Shown here: in pieces, positions 1 to 7,536 of the stretch | Layout: every line of letters starts with the position of its first letter | How positions within the stretch are numbered: position 1 is the stretch's first letter | Assembly (NCBI GenBank): GCA_045657625.1 | Contig: JAZOTM010000013.1 | Location: 108,222 to 172,221 of the forward strand | DNA length: 64,000 nucleotides | Reading direction: 5' to 3' | From: JAZOTM01 sp045657625 | GTDB taxonomy: Bacteria > Bacillota > Clostridia > Lachnospirales > Lachnospiraceae | Program-made: the position numbers and the translations under genes | The notes under the pieces: generated by a model | Databases searched by the model: none | What the model was told of the DNA's origin: nothing | The model's input: only the letters and a program-made list of their open reading frames with translations

Positions 1-287
1 ACAAAAATAATGTCTTTTTCATCCACGGCACATAATTCTCCAACCATAGAACCAATTCCCTGTGTATCTCTTTCTGTTTGCTTATTAATAAAAGGAAATT
101 TTGAAATATCTGCTAAAGTTTCAATATCCTCTGGTTTTACCCCTGCTTCATCAAAACTTTTTTTATAATAAACCGTATTGTCATACGCATACTTTACAAT
201 TTCTTTTAAATCTTCCAACTGCTTTTTTTCTACCACTTCACGCGGAGCAGTTTCCCAGTCCTCTTCCCAATATTTGCTTTCACTCAT
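1..287 (-). CDS. Phenylacetate-CoA ligase-like protein, N-terminal part (cut by window edge)
   Basis: The window shows about 95 N-terminal residues, starting MSESKYWEEDWETAPREVVE and continuing with YDNTVYYKKSFDEAGVKPED. This is the characteristic opening of PaaK-family adenylate-forming ligases (the W-x5-ETxPR stretch, then NTxxYYKKxFDEAGVKPEDI, then a short segment ending in FPFINKQ). Family members activate aryl- or acyl-acetates to CoA thioesters with ATP, or run in reverse. The ATP-binding motifs lie beyond position 1. The start at 287 has an AGGTG-like site upstream and follows the metQ stop by 19 bases, so it is the last visible gene of the metN to metQ operon. PaaK-like genes are often found beside indolepyruvate-type oxidoreductases, which fits the oxidoreductase upstream. 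Substrate unknown. Confidence 0.8.
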   Translation of the reverse strand, partial: MSESKYWEEDWETAPREVVEKKQLEDLKEIVKYAYDNTVYYKKSFDEAGVKPEDIETLADISKFPFINKQTERDTQGIGSMVGELCAVDEKDIIF

Positions 288-306
288 AGTTACACCTATC
301 TTTCTT

Positions 307-1209
307 TTATTCATATATACTGTCGTCATAGTAAGAGTCCGGTTTGGTAAAGGACTTATACTGCTTGCTTTCATCCTCAATTGCTTCGCGGAACGCATCA
401 GAATGTACAATCTTATCAATTGCAATGGTGATTTCAGAATCTACATCCTCTTCTCTTACAGCAATGACATTGATATATCCTTCCGTTACTTCTTCGTTGT
501 ATAAATCCGTAGACAAATCCAAGTCTGCTGCAATAGCAAAGTAGCCGTTAATAATTGCCGCATCTACACTGTCTAAAATATTTGGTAATACTTCCGGATT
601 CATCTCTTCAAAAACAAAATTTTTCGGGTTAGATGTCACATCATCGACAGTTACAGTTGCCTGTTCCACAGTCTGATCCAACTCAATCAAACCGGTTTGC
701 GCCAGCACTCGTAATGCTCTAGCTGTATTGGTAACATCATTAGGAATTGCAATGGTAGCTCCATCCGGCAAATCCTCTAACGTTTCATATGTATCTGAAA
801 AAATTCCCATTCCTGCTGTAGGAATTTCAGTAACATAAGTTAAGTTTGTTCCGTGTTCTTCATTAAAATTATTTAAATATACAGAATGCTGAAATACATT
901 TACTGTGATTTCGCCTTCATCCAATGCCGTATTTGGAGTAACAATATCTGAAAACTCGATAATCTCTACTTCATATCCTAATTCTTCCAAGGATGGTTGG
1001 ATGCAATCTGCAAACATATCCCCATAAGGTCCTGCACAAACACCGACTGTAATTTTTGTTGTCTCTGTTTCCACGGATGCTGTTGCGTTACTACCGCTTT
1101 CCGTATCTTTTACCGTTGTCTCCTCTGTGCTTCCGCATGCCACAAGGGAAAGCACGGTTGCTCCTGTTAAAACTGCTGCTGTTACTTTTCTCCATAAATT
1201 CTTTTTCAT
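307..1209 (-). CDS. metQ: MetQ/NlpA-family substrate-binding lipoprotein
   Basis: A 300-residue solute-binding lipoprotein of the NlpA/MetQ family. A lysine-rich signal peptide ends in the lipobox LSLVACG, so Cys25 should be lipidated and anchor the protein outside the membrane. The mature part follows a Thr/Ser-rich linker and carries NlpA hallmarks such as ITVGVCAGPYGDM and VNVFQHSVYLNNFNEEHGT. It should feed D/L-methionine or a related amino acid to MetI/MetN. It lies four genes away from metI and metN, behind the oxidoreductase genes, and its ATG overlaps the stop of the beta-subunit gene (ATGA). This separation from its own permease is unusual. Family assignment is strong; the substrate is inferred. 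Confidence 0.9.
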   Translation of the reverse strand: MKKNLWRKVTAAVLTGATVLSLVACGSTEETTVKDTESGSNATASVETETTKITVGVCAGPYGDMFADCIQPSLEELGYEVEIIEFSDIVTPNTALDEGEITVNVFQHSVYLNNFNEEHGTNLTYVTEIPTAGMGIFSDTYETLEDLPDGATIAIPNDVTNTARALRVLAQTGLIELDQTVEQATVTVDDVTSNPKNFVFEEMNPEVLPNILDSVDAAIINGYFAIAADLDLSTDLYNEEVTEGYINVIAVREEDVDSEITIAIDKIVHSDAFREAIEDESKQYKSFTKPDSYYDDSIYE

Positions 1210-2096
1210 AAGTACCTCCTAATTTTTCTCCAGGTTTGATCTCGTTGTATTTCTAATTCTTTTATGTCATCATCTTTTAAATGCTTAAAACGTCCTTGCC
1301 TTTTTATATAATGCGACAAATCTGAAAACTCTTTCAGGTTTTTGTTCAAGTGGTATTCTCCATCGTAGTATTCCGCAAGATACCAAAGCCCGCATTCTAC
1401 CACTTCTCTTGCCACTTCAATCGTTTCAGAAGTATCAATGCCCCATCCGGTTGGACAAGGTGCTAAGACATGTATAAAAGATGTACCTTTTATTTCTGAT
1501 GCACGTTTTACTTTATTTGCAAAATCTTCCATATAGCCCACGCTAGCTGTCGCTGCATAAGCCGGTTGATGTGCTACAACAATCTCAAATAAATTCTTTT
1601 TTTGATATTGATTTCCACCCACAATTTTTCCTACCGGCGTTGTTGTAGTAGACGTTCCAAAAGGTGTCAAACCACTTCGCTGTATGCCTGTATTCATATA
1701 GGCTTCATTGTCATAGCAAATGTAAATCACATCTTCATTGCGATCTAACAAACCGGAAAGTGCTTGAATTCCAATGTCTGCTGTACCACCATCCCCAGCG
1801 ATACCCAGAACATGATAATCCTTTAATCCCATGACTTCGGCCCCGGCTTTTATTCCACTCAACACAGCACCGGTTCCTGCAAAGGCAGAAATAATTGCAT
1901 TATTCCGAAAACTCATTTGCGGATAATTAAAGCTTACCGCTGACATACATCCCGCCGGTTCTACAAGAATGGTTCGTTCCCCCAAAACCTTTAATGCCAT
2001 ACGTACCGCTAGGCTGCCGCCACATCCGGCACAGGCCTTGTGCCCATAAAAGAATTCCTCGTCTCTTATATTCTTTGCATTCAACTTTTCAGACAT
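1206..2096 (-). CDS. 2-oxoacid:ferredoxin oxidoreductase, beta (TPP-binding) subunit
   Basis: About 296 residues, the normal length for the beta subunit of four-subunit 2-oxoacid:ferredoxin oxidoreductases. Near the N-terminus GHKACAGCGG supplies two cysteines of the proximal 4Fe-4S cluster, and GIAGDGGTADIGIQ followed by NEAYMNTG forms the thiamine pyrophosphate/Mg site. The C-terminal YIKRQGRFKHL is typical of pyruvate and branched-chain types. The enzyme oxidatively decarboxylates a 2-oxoacid to acyl-CoA and reduces ferredoxin in the cytoplasm. I chose ATG 2096 because a GGAGG lies 9 bases upstream; it overlaps the end of the alpha gene by 8 bases, implying translational coupling. Pyruvate, 2-oxoisovalerate and arylpyruvate specificity cannot be told apart by eye. 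Confidence 0.85.
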   Translation of the reverse strand: MSEKLNAKNIRDEEFFYGHKACAGCGGSLAVRMALKVLGERTILVEPAGCMSAVSFNYPQMSFRNNAIISAFAGTGAVLSGIKAGAEVMGLKDYHVLGIAGDGGTADIGIQALSGLLDRNEDVIYICYDNEAYMNTGIQRSGLTPFGTSTTTTPVGKIVGGNQYQKKNLFEIVVAHQPAYAATASVGYMEDFANKVKRASEIKGTSFIHVLAPCPTGWGIDTSETIEVAREVVECGLWYLAEYYDGEYHLNKNLKEFSDLSHYIKRQGRFKHLKDDDIKELEIQRDQTWRKIRRYL

Positions 2097-3264
2097 CGTC
2101 TTCCACCTCCAGGCCAATAAATCTCACCCGTTCTCCGGTGCCCTCCTCCAGTGCTGCATAACATTTTTTTATATCCTCTTTTGAAATATTTTTTCCACCG
2201 ATTCCACCGATAAAGTCAAACACCGAAATCTTTTTGTCTCCCCGGGCCAATGCAGAATTCACATTTGTGTATACCGTTCCCTCATATCCAAAAGAAATAT
2301 CCTTTTCCAAAACGCCCACTCTTTGTACTTGCTGCAACGCTTCCACCAACTCTTTTTCCGGAAATGGTCTCATAAAACGGATTTTTATCATTCCTACTTT
2401 TTTTCCTTCTTTTCGAAGTTCATCCACTGTTTCCCTTACAAAACCAGACACACTTCCCAATGTTAACAACACATAATCCGCATCTTCTGTCTGGTAGGTT
2501 TGAATCAAACCACCATAGTTTCTTCCAAATACTTTTCGAAACTTTTCATCAATTTCTTCGATTTTCTCTCCAACCTTAAGAACCGCCTTATGATGTAATA
2601 CGTTAAACTCTTCATTCAAATCCGGTCCCACCGTAAAAGCCATACTTACCGGATTTTCCAAATCCATTTTGTCCCACGTATCTCTTGGTTTCAAAAAAGC
2701 ATCTGCTTGCTCCTGACTGGGAACTTCTACCGGTTCATAAGTATGTGTCAATATAAATCCATCCAAATTCACCATCACCGGCAATCGAATATCTTCCTGT
2801 TCTGCGATGGCATATGCTTGAATAGCCATATCCAAACTTTCCTGTGCATTTTCGGTATAAACTTGAATCCATCCGGAATCCAACACAGCTAAAGAATCCC
2901 TATGATCCCCATATATACTCCAGGGTAAGGCGGTTGCACGATTGGCATTCATCATAACAATCGGGAATCTTCCCCCAGCCACATAAGTCAAACATTCTGC
3001 CATATACAAAAGTCCCTGAGAAGAAGTGGCCGTAAAAGTTCTAGCCCCCATTGCAGATGCTCCCATCGCTGCCATCATGGCTGAATGCTCGGATTCCACA
3101 TGAATATAACGACTGTCTAATTCACCGTCAGCAATCATTTCCGCTAGACGCTCCACTACAATTGTTTGTGGTGTAATCGGATATGCAGAAATGACTTGTG
3201 CCCTTGCCAAACGTACCCCATGTGCAAAAGCTTCATCGCCGGACAAAAACCTTATATCACTCAT
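2089..3264 (-). CDS. 2-oxoacid:ferredoxin oxidoreductase, alpha subunit
   Basis: A 391-residue alpha subunit of the PorA/VorA type. The N-terminal domain I includes FLSGDEAFAHGVRLA and the highly conserved ISAYPITPQT, then ESEHSAMMAAMGASAMGART, which contacts TPP and the substrate. The transketolase C-terminal-like domain II begins around residue 255 (DADYVLLTLGSVSG). Gene order gamma-delta-alpha-beta is the usual order for four-subunit enzymes of anaerobes. It overlaps the delta gene by 4 bases and the beta gene by 8. With the beta subunit it forms the catalytic core, passing electrons to the delta ferredoxin domain. Substrate range is not decided by these motifs. Confidence 0.87.
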   Translation of the reverse strand: MSDIRFLSGDEAFAHGVRLARAQVISAYPITPQTIVVERLAEMIADGELDSRYIHVESEHSAMMAAMGASAMGARTFTATSSQGLLYMAECLTYVAGGRFPIVMMNANRATALPWSIYGDHRDSLAVLDSGWIQVYTENAQESLDMAIQAYAIAEQEDIRLPVMVNLDGFILTHTYEPVEVPSQEQADAFLKPRDTWDKMDLENPVSMAFTVGPDLNEEFNVLHHKAVLKVGEKIEEIDEKFRKVFGRNYGGLIQTYQTEDADYVLLTLGSVSGFVRETVDELRKEGKKVGMIKIRFMRPFPEKELVEALQQVQRVGVLEKDISFGYEGTVYTNVNSALARGDKKISVFDFIGGIGGKNISKEDIKKCYAALEEGTGERVRFIGLEVEDDV

Positions 3265-3557
3265 TTTTCATCCTCCATTCGAATTGCTTGCAGGCGACAG
3301 ACATTCTCACAAATTCCACAGCCTTTGCAAAAATCATAATCAATCTCCACCGCGGCGCTCCCTTTTTGAATCACTCCATCCGGACAATATAAATAGCATT
3401 GATAACATTTCACACACTTTGTCGTATCAACAACCGGGTATTTATTCCTCCAGCCTGCATTCTTTTCTATCAAAACCCCAGCCGGACAACTACCACCTTG
3501 AGGGAGCTCTGACAATTTTTGAAATTTTCTTTTTTCTTCCAGAATTACTCTTCCCAT
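3261..3557 (-). CDS. 2-oxoacid:ferredoxin oxidoreductase, delta (ferredoxin-like) subunit
   Basis: A 98-residue protein with two 4Fe-4S motifs, CVKCYQCYLYCP and CKGCGICENVC, preceded by about 45 residues including GGSCPAGVLIEKNAGWR, the normal N-terminal extension of PorD/VorD subunits. It relays electrons from the TPP site to soluble ferredoxin. It sits 13 bases after the gamma gene, and its last codons overlap the alpha start by 4 bases, so the subunits should be made together. No key cysteine is missing. Confidence 0.88.
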   Translation of the reverse strand: MGRVILEEKRKFQKLSELPQGGSCPAGVLIEKNAGWRNKYPVVDTTKCVKCYQCYLYCPDGVIQKGSAAVEIDYDFCKGCGICENVCRLQAIRMEDEK

Positions 3558-3570
3558 TTTTGCACCTTAT

Positions 3571-4113
3571 TCACTCCCTCTTAGAAAGAAACGCTTCTTC
3601 CAATACTGCATCCAACAAATGATTATTCTTTTCTACCACTCTAGCCGGCATTTGAAGTCCTACTGCTGTTTTTACATGAGAAAGATCTATCTCTTGGATG
3701 TCCGGCAATAACATGCCAATCATTCCGATGTTTACAATGACTCTTCCTAAAATTTCATTTGCCTTTGTTGTAATATCCTGTGTATAGATATACTCTGCCG
3801 TTCCAAATACTTCTTTGGGCTTTGTCGTATTAATAAAAATTTTTCCGCCTTCTTTTAATTGCTCCTGCAAAGAAGGCGTATACAAAGAATCATCCAAAAC
3901 CAAAATATAATCATTCTTTTCCGGTATACTTCGATTTACAATAACTTGTTCCGATATTTTTGTAAAAGCACGAATGGGAGCGCCTCTACGTTCCGGTCCA
4001 AATGACGGAAATGCTAAACTTTTCTTTCCCGACAGCATTGCTGCTGTCCCGAGAACTCTTGCTGCTGTAAAGGCACCTTGTCCTCCTCTTCCATACCACG
4101 TTATCTCTTTCAC
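3571..4113 (-). CDS. 2-oxoacid:ferredoxin oxidoreductase, gamma subunit
   Basis: A 180-residue gamma subunit, the usual size for the separate PorG/VorG polypeptide. The N-terminal YGRGGQGAFTAARVLG is the signature of the family, followed by FPSFGPERRGAPIRAFTKI. This domain helps bind CoA and shapes the acyl product. It begins 2 bases after the metI stop, so the oxidoreductase genes are physically fused to the importer operon. Whether the enzyme consumes 2-oxoacids made from imported amino acids, or makes arylpyruvates from CoA esters, cannot be decided here. Confidence 0.87.
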   Translation of the reverse strand: MKEITWYGRGGQGAFTAARVLGTAAMLSGKKSLAFPSFGPERRGAPIRAFTKISEQVIVNRSIPEKNDYILVLDDSLYTPSLQEQLKEGGKIFINTTKPKEVFGTAEYIYTQDITTKANEILGRVIVNIGMIGMLLPDIQEIDLSHVKTAVGLQMPARVVEKNNHLLDAVLEEAFLSKRE

Positions 4114-4115
4114 GT

Positions 4116-4787
4116 TTATCCTCTCCGTTTTTTATTTAAAATTCGCACGGTTACATCTCCTATACTCTGTACCAACTGCACCAACAAAATCAGTAACAAA
4201 ACGCAAATAATCATGACTTCTCTCTGATATCTTTGATATCCATACCGATAAGCCAAGTCTCCAATTCCGCCACCGCCGACTAAACCTGCCATGGCAGAAA
4301 ATCCAAGTACTGTGATTGCTGTTACCGTTATGTTTTTGATCAAAGAAATCTTTGCTTCCGGAATTAATATTCTAAAAATGATATGACTTTTTTTGGCTCC
4401 GGACGCTATGACTGCTTCTAAAACTCCACGGTCCACATCAGAAAACGAAGCCTCCGCCAATCTGCCAAAAAAGGCAGTTGCCGCAATCGTCAATGGAACA
4501 ATGACTGCTTTAGAGCCTATTTTTGTTCCCACTACAATCGCGGATACCGGCAACATAAAGATCATGAGAATCAAAAATGGAATAGAACTGATCATATTTG
4601 CCACAAACCCTAAAACCTGATATACCCATGTATTTTTATGAAACAACGGTTCATTTGTGATATAAAGTAACAATCCCAATGCGATTCCAAGTACCACTGC
4701 AAGAAGCAACGATGTCAATGTCATAAATGCCGTTTCCTGCAGGGCTTCCCACAACTTATCTTCAATTTCTATAAAACTAGACAGCAC
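4116..4787 (-). CDS. metI: MetI-type ABC transporter permease
   Basis: A 223-residue polytopic membrane protein with about five transmembrane helices and the cytoplasmic coupling loop characteristic of MetI permeases (EAVIASGAKKSHIIFRILIPEA). The closing segment GLVGGGGIGDLAYRYGYQRYQREVM is also typical. It forms the channel of a methionine-type importer with MetN and the lipoprotein MetQ. It overlaps the 3' end of metN by 11 bases. Two bases after its stop the oxidoreductase gamma gene starts, where metQ would normally lie. Confidence 0.92.
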   Translation of the reverse strand: MLSSFIEIEDKLWEALQETAFMTLTSLLLAVVLGIALGLLLYITNEPLFHKNTWVYQVLGFVANMISSIPFLILMIFMLPVSAIVVGTKIGSKAVIVPLTIAATAFFGRLAEASFSDVDRGVLEAVIASGAKKSHIIFRILIPEAKISLIKNITVTAITVLGFSAMAGLVGGGGIGDLAYRYGYQRYQREVMIICVLLLILLVQLVQSIGDVTVRILNKKRRG

Positions 4788-5817
4788 GTTGTATCACCTC
4801 CATTTTTCCTGCGCTCTGATCGATATATTTCAATGCATCTCTCACCTGATCCGTATCACCATCCACACTGATATACAAAATTCCCAATGGTTTTTCATGA
4901 ATGAACTCTATCTGACCATGCAAAATATTCACTGTAACACCGTACTTCTCTACTACATCTGTAATTAAGGCTCTCTCGGCATTTTCTTCAAAGTAATCAA
5001 TGCGAACGATTTTTCCTTTGACATGCTCCAATACATGTTCCGGTATTTTAAATTGCTTATCATTTTTTATGAGATTCTCTGTAAAAGAGGTTTGGGGCTT
5101 AGAAAACACTTCATATACTTCGCCTTCCTCCACGATTCTCCCTGCATCCATCACTACAACCCTGTCACAGATTTTTTTCACCACATCCAGTTCATGGGTA
5201 ATCAAAACTGTGGTGATATGGAACTCTCGATTAATCTGTTTGATCAGTTTCAAAACGGACTCTGTAGTCTCTGCATCCAGTGCGGAAGTTGGCTCGTCGC
5301 ACAATAAAATCTTTGTATGATTGGCAAGCGCTCGGGCTATAGCCACTCTCTGTTTTTGTCCACCGGATAATTGCTCCGGAAAGGCATGTTTTCGATCCGC
5401 TAATCCGACGTAATCCAACAATTCCTCCACTCGTTTTTGTGCTTCTTCTTTACTTTTTCCATTTTCGGTAAGCACAAACTCAATGTTCGAATACACATCC
5501 TTGCTTTTTACCAAATTGAAATGTTGAAAAATCATTCCTATATTGCTTCGAAGTGCTCGTAAATCCTTTTCCTTTAACTCCTGCACCAAATGACCATCTA
5601 CATTTACACTTCCTTTTGATGTCGCTTGTAATCCGTTAATTGTTCTTAGCAATGTACTTTTTCCCGCTCCGGAAAGACCAATAATCCCAATGATTTCTCC
5701 TTCCGCCACATCCAGGTTCACATCTTCCACTGCTGTAATCTGCTTCTTTTTTTGTTTGAAACTGACAGTCACGTCTTTGATTTCTATCATCTTTTTCTTG
5801 TTGTTTTCATTTGGCAT
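4777..5817 (-). CDS. metN: MetN-type ABC transporter ATP-binding protein with NIL domain
   Basis: ATPase of a methionine-type importer, 346 residues. It shows Walker A GLSGAGKST, signature LSGGQKQRVAIARAL and Walker B ILLCDEPTSALD. The last 80 residues (from about KIVRIDYFEE) form the NIL domain that in MetN proteins senses intracellular substrate and causes trans-inhibition. I placed the start at ATG 5817, with AAAGGAAC upstream; an in-frame TTG at 5865 would read into the leader hairpin and lacks a ribosome site. First gene of an operon continuing through metI, the oxidoreductase genes, metQ and the ligase-like gene. Confidence 0.92.
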   Translation of the reverse strand: MPNENNKKKMIEIKDVTVSFKQKKKQITAVEDVNLDVAEGEIIGIIGLSGAGKSTLLRTINGLQATSKGSVNVDGHLVQELKEKDLRALRSNIGMIFQHFNLVKSKDVYSNIEFVLTENGKSKEEAQKRVEELLDYVGLADRKHAFPEQLSGGQKQRVAIARALANHTKILLCDEPTSALDAETTESVLKLIKQINREFHITTVLITHELDVVKKICDRVVVMDAGRIVEEGEVYEVFSKPQTSFTENLIKNDKQFKIPEHVLEHVKGKIVRIDYFEENAERALITDVVEKYGVTVNILHGQIEFIHEKPLGILYISVDGDTDQVRDALKYIDQSAGKMEVIQRAV

Positions 5818-5843
5818 AAAATCAGTTCCTTTCTTTTTTTCCA

Positions 5844-5893
5844 CAAAAAAAGTTGCTAAGGACAACAGCTAATGGTACCTTGCCCCTAGCAAC
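5844..5893 (-). terminator. Terminator-like hairpin in the metN leader (possible attenuator)
   Basis: The leader contains a 14-base-pair stem: GTTGCTAGGGGCAA pairs with TTGTCCTTAGCAAC (two G-U pairs), with a 14-base loop, followed directly by seven T on the transcribed strand. It ends only about 27 bases before the metN start and downstream of the likely promoter, so it could stop transcription before the operon. That is the geometry of an attenuator. No SAM-I riboswitch core or canonical T-box sequence was recognised, although GGTACC occurs in the loop. Confidence 0.6.
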
Positions 5894-5937
5894 CTCCTTT
5901 TTTTGGTCAGTCGACTTTTATCTTTTTCGATGATGTA

Positions 5938-5967
5938 ACTATAGACTTTCTCTAAATTTTCCGCCAA
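5938..5967 (-). promoter_or_regulatory. Probable sigma-A promoter of the metN operon
   Basis: On the minus strand TTGGCG and TATAGT are separated by 18 bases, between the fucO terminator and the metN leader hairpin. It would give a leader of about 110 bases. Assigned from consensus similarity only. Confidence 0.4.
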
Positions 5968-6007
5968 TATTTAAAATCAATGGAATCATATAAAGATTTT
6001 TTATAAG

Positions 6008-6054
6008 AAAAAAAGACCGAAAGCCGTAGATTTCCATCTACGCTTTCGGTCTTT
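6008..6054 (-). terminator. Rho-independent terminator after fucO
   Basis: A long stem (AAAGACCGAAAG, one bulged base, CGTAGAT pairing with its complement) with a 4-base loop, followed by seven T on the minus strand. It begins about 43 bases after the fucO stop and separates fucO from the metN promoter. Confidence 0.85.
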
Positions 6055-6096
6055 CCCCCATAACTCAAAGCCTTCTATTTGTACGTATTTTTAAGA

Positions 6097-7245
6097 TTAA
6101 GCCATTAACATACGGAACATTTCAATCACCTGTTCCTTGGTAGCTTCTCTTGGATTTCCAGGATAGCAAGCATCATTTAATGCATCTGTTGCAAGTGTAT
6201 CCAAATCTTCTTCTTTAATCTTATCTAAAGTCTTTGGAATACCTACATCCTCAGAAAGTTTACGAACTGCTGCAATCGCTGCATCTCTGTATTCTTCCTG
6301 TGACATATTGTCTACACCTTCTACGCCCATAGCTCTTGCTACTTCACGAAGTCTTTCTCCTGTATATTCACGGTTGAATTCCATAGAGATTGGTAAGAAC
6401 ATTGCACAAGCAACACCATGTGGTGTGTCATAATGTGCAGAAAGTGTATGTGCCATCGCATGGTCAATACCAAGACCTACATTGGAGAATCCCATACCTG
6501 CAATATACTGTCCCAAAGCCATACCTTCGCGACCTTCTTTTTTGTTTTCTACGGCATCTCTTAAGTTCTGAGAAATCAATTTGATAGCTTCCAAATGGAA
6601 CATATCTGTCATTTCCCAAGCTGCCTTTGTCGTATATCCTTCAATTGCATGTGTTAATGCATCCATTCCGGTAGCTGCTGTCAAGCCCTTTGGCATAGAG
6701 GACATCATTTCCGGATCTACGATTGCCACGATTGGCATATCGTGTGTATCAACACAGACAAATTTTCTTTCTTTTTCTACGTCTGTAATTACATAGTTGA
6801 TTGTAACTTCTGCTGCAGTTCCTGCTGTAGTAGGAATTGCGATAATCGGTACACAAGGATTCTTGGTAGGTGCAACACCTTCCAAGGAACGTACATCTTC
6901 AAATTCCGGATTAGTAATGATAATACCAATGGCTTTTGAAGTATCCATAGAAGAACCACCACCGATTGCAACGATGCAGTCAGCTCCTGATTTCTTGAAA
7001 GCCTCTACACCATTTTTTACGTTTTCAATGGTTGGATTTGGCTTAATGTCAGAATAAATTTCATAAGGAATCTTTGCTTCATCCAATAAGGAAGTCACTT
7101 TTCCGGTAACCCCAAATTTAATCAAATCCGGATCAGATGCAACAAATGCTTTCTGAAAACCATTGTTATTAATTTCATTTACAACTTCTGCAATTGCGCC
7201 TGCTCCATGATAAGAAGTGGCATTAAGTGAAATTCTGTTTGCCAT
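6097..7245 (-). CDS. fucO: Lactaldehyde reductase / 1,2-propanediol oxidoreductase
   Basis: A 382-residue group III iron-dependent alcohol dehydrogenase, matching E. coli FucO in length and in long stretches such as NPEFEDVRSLEG, IPTTAGTAAEVTINYVITD and ALGQYIAGMGFSNVGLG. The NAD site GGGSSMDTSKAIG and the metal ligands are in place: D and H in GMDALTHAIEG, and two histidines in GIDHAMAHTLSAHYDTPHG. The enzyme reduces lactaldehyde from fucose or rhamnose catabolism to 1,2-propanediol with NADH. Start at ATG 7245 with AAAGGAG upstream; the in-frame TTG two codons earlier is not needed. It is monocistronic. It would serve the rhamnosidase locus further right, though no rhamnose isomerase, kinase or aldolase lies in the window. 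Confidence 0.88.
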   Translation of the reverse strand: MANRISLNATSYHGAGAIAEVVNEINNNGFQKAFVASDPDLIKFGVTGKVTSLLDEAKIPYEIYSDIKPNPTIENVKNGVEAFKKSGADCIVAIGGGSSMDTSKAIGIIITNPEFEDVRSLEGVAPTKNPCVPIIAIPTTAGTAAEVTINYVITDVEKERKFVCVDTHDMPIVAIVDPEMMSSMPKGLTAATGMDALTHAIEGYTTKAAWEMTDMFHLEAIKLISQNLRDAVENKKEGREGMALGQYIAGMGFSNVGLGIDHAMAHTLSAHYDTPHGVACAMFLPISMEFNREYTGERLREVARAMGVEGVDNMSQEEYRDAAIAAVRKLSEDVGIPKTLDKIKEEDLDTLATDALNDACYPGNPREATKEQVIEMFRMLMA

Positions 7246-7306
7246 AATCAATTCTCCTTTTCCTCATCTGTTAATTATTTAACATTGTTTACGATAATAT
7301 TTTATC

Positions 7307-7409
7307 ATTATAAGAATTGAGATATAAGTTACAGATATGGAAATGTGTCACATTCTGTAATTCCCTTATTTTCGGCTTTTTCCGTAAATGATTGTAGATT
7401 GTGTCACAT
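7307..7409 (-). promoter_or_regulatory. fucO promoter region with repeated operator-like sites
   Basis: On the minus strand a TATAAT (7307-7312) lies about 60 bases before the fucO start. Upstream are two exact copies of TGTGTCACAT (plus-strand reading, 7344-7353 and 7400-7409), 56 bases apart. The first is framed by an inverted repeat TTACAGA / TCTGTAA (7329-7360). The layout suggests a regulator bound at one or both copies. The remaining bases up to about 7500 show no gene. Confidence 0.4.
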
Positions 7410-7514
7410 AGCATTATGGATAGACTTTTTTCTTATACCAACACTATGGCTCCGGCCTTTCTCTATGATTCAATGCCGCTAGGATAAATTGACCTTTTTA
7501 TTATGGTTTCTCTT

Positions 7515-7536
7515 GCCACCCCGGTTACGGGGTGGC
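7515..7536. repeat. Perfect inverted repeat enclosing a stop codon
   Basis: GCCACCCCG and CGGGGTGGC form a perfect 9-base-pair GC-rich stem with a 4-base loop, and the loop holds the stop codon of the surface-protein gene. No T-run follows on either strand, so it is not a standard terminator. It is GC-rich compared with its surroundings. Confidence 0.6.

Noticed and set aside
5818..5967. SAM riboswitch or T-box in the metN leader
   Set aside because: Methionine importer genes often have one, and GGTACC in the loop recalls a T-box, but I could not find the SAM-I core or the T-box bulge sequence, and the leader is too short for a standard T-box.
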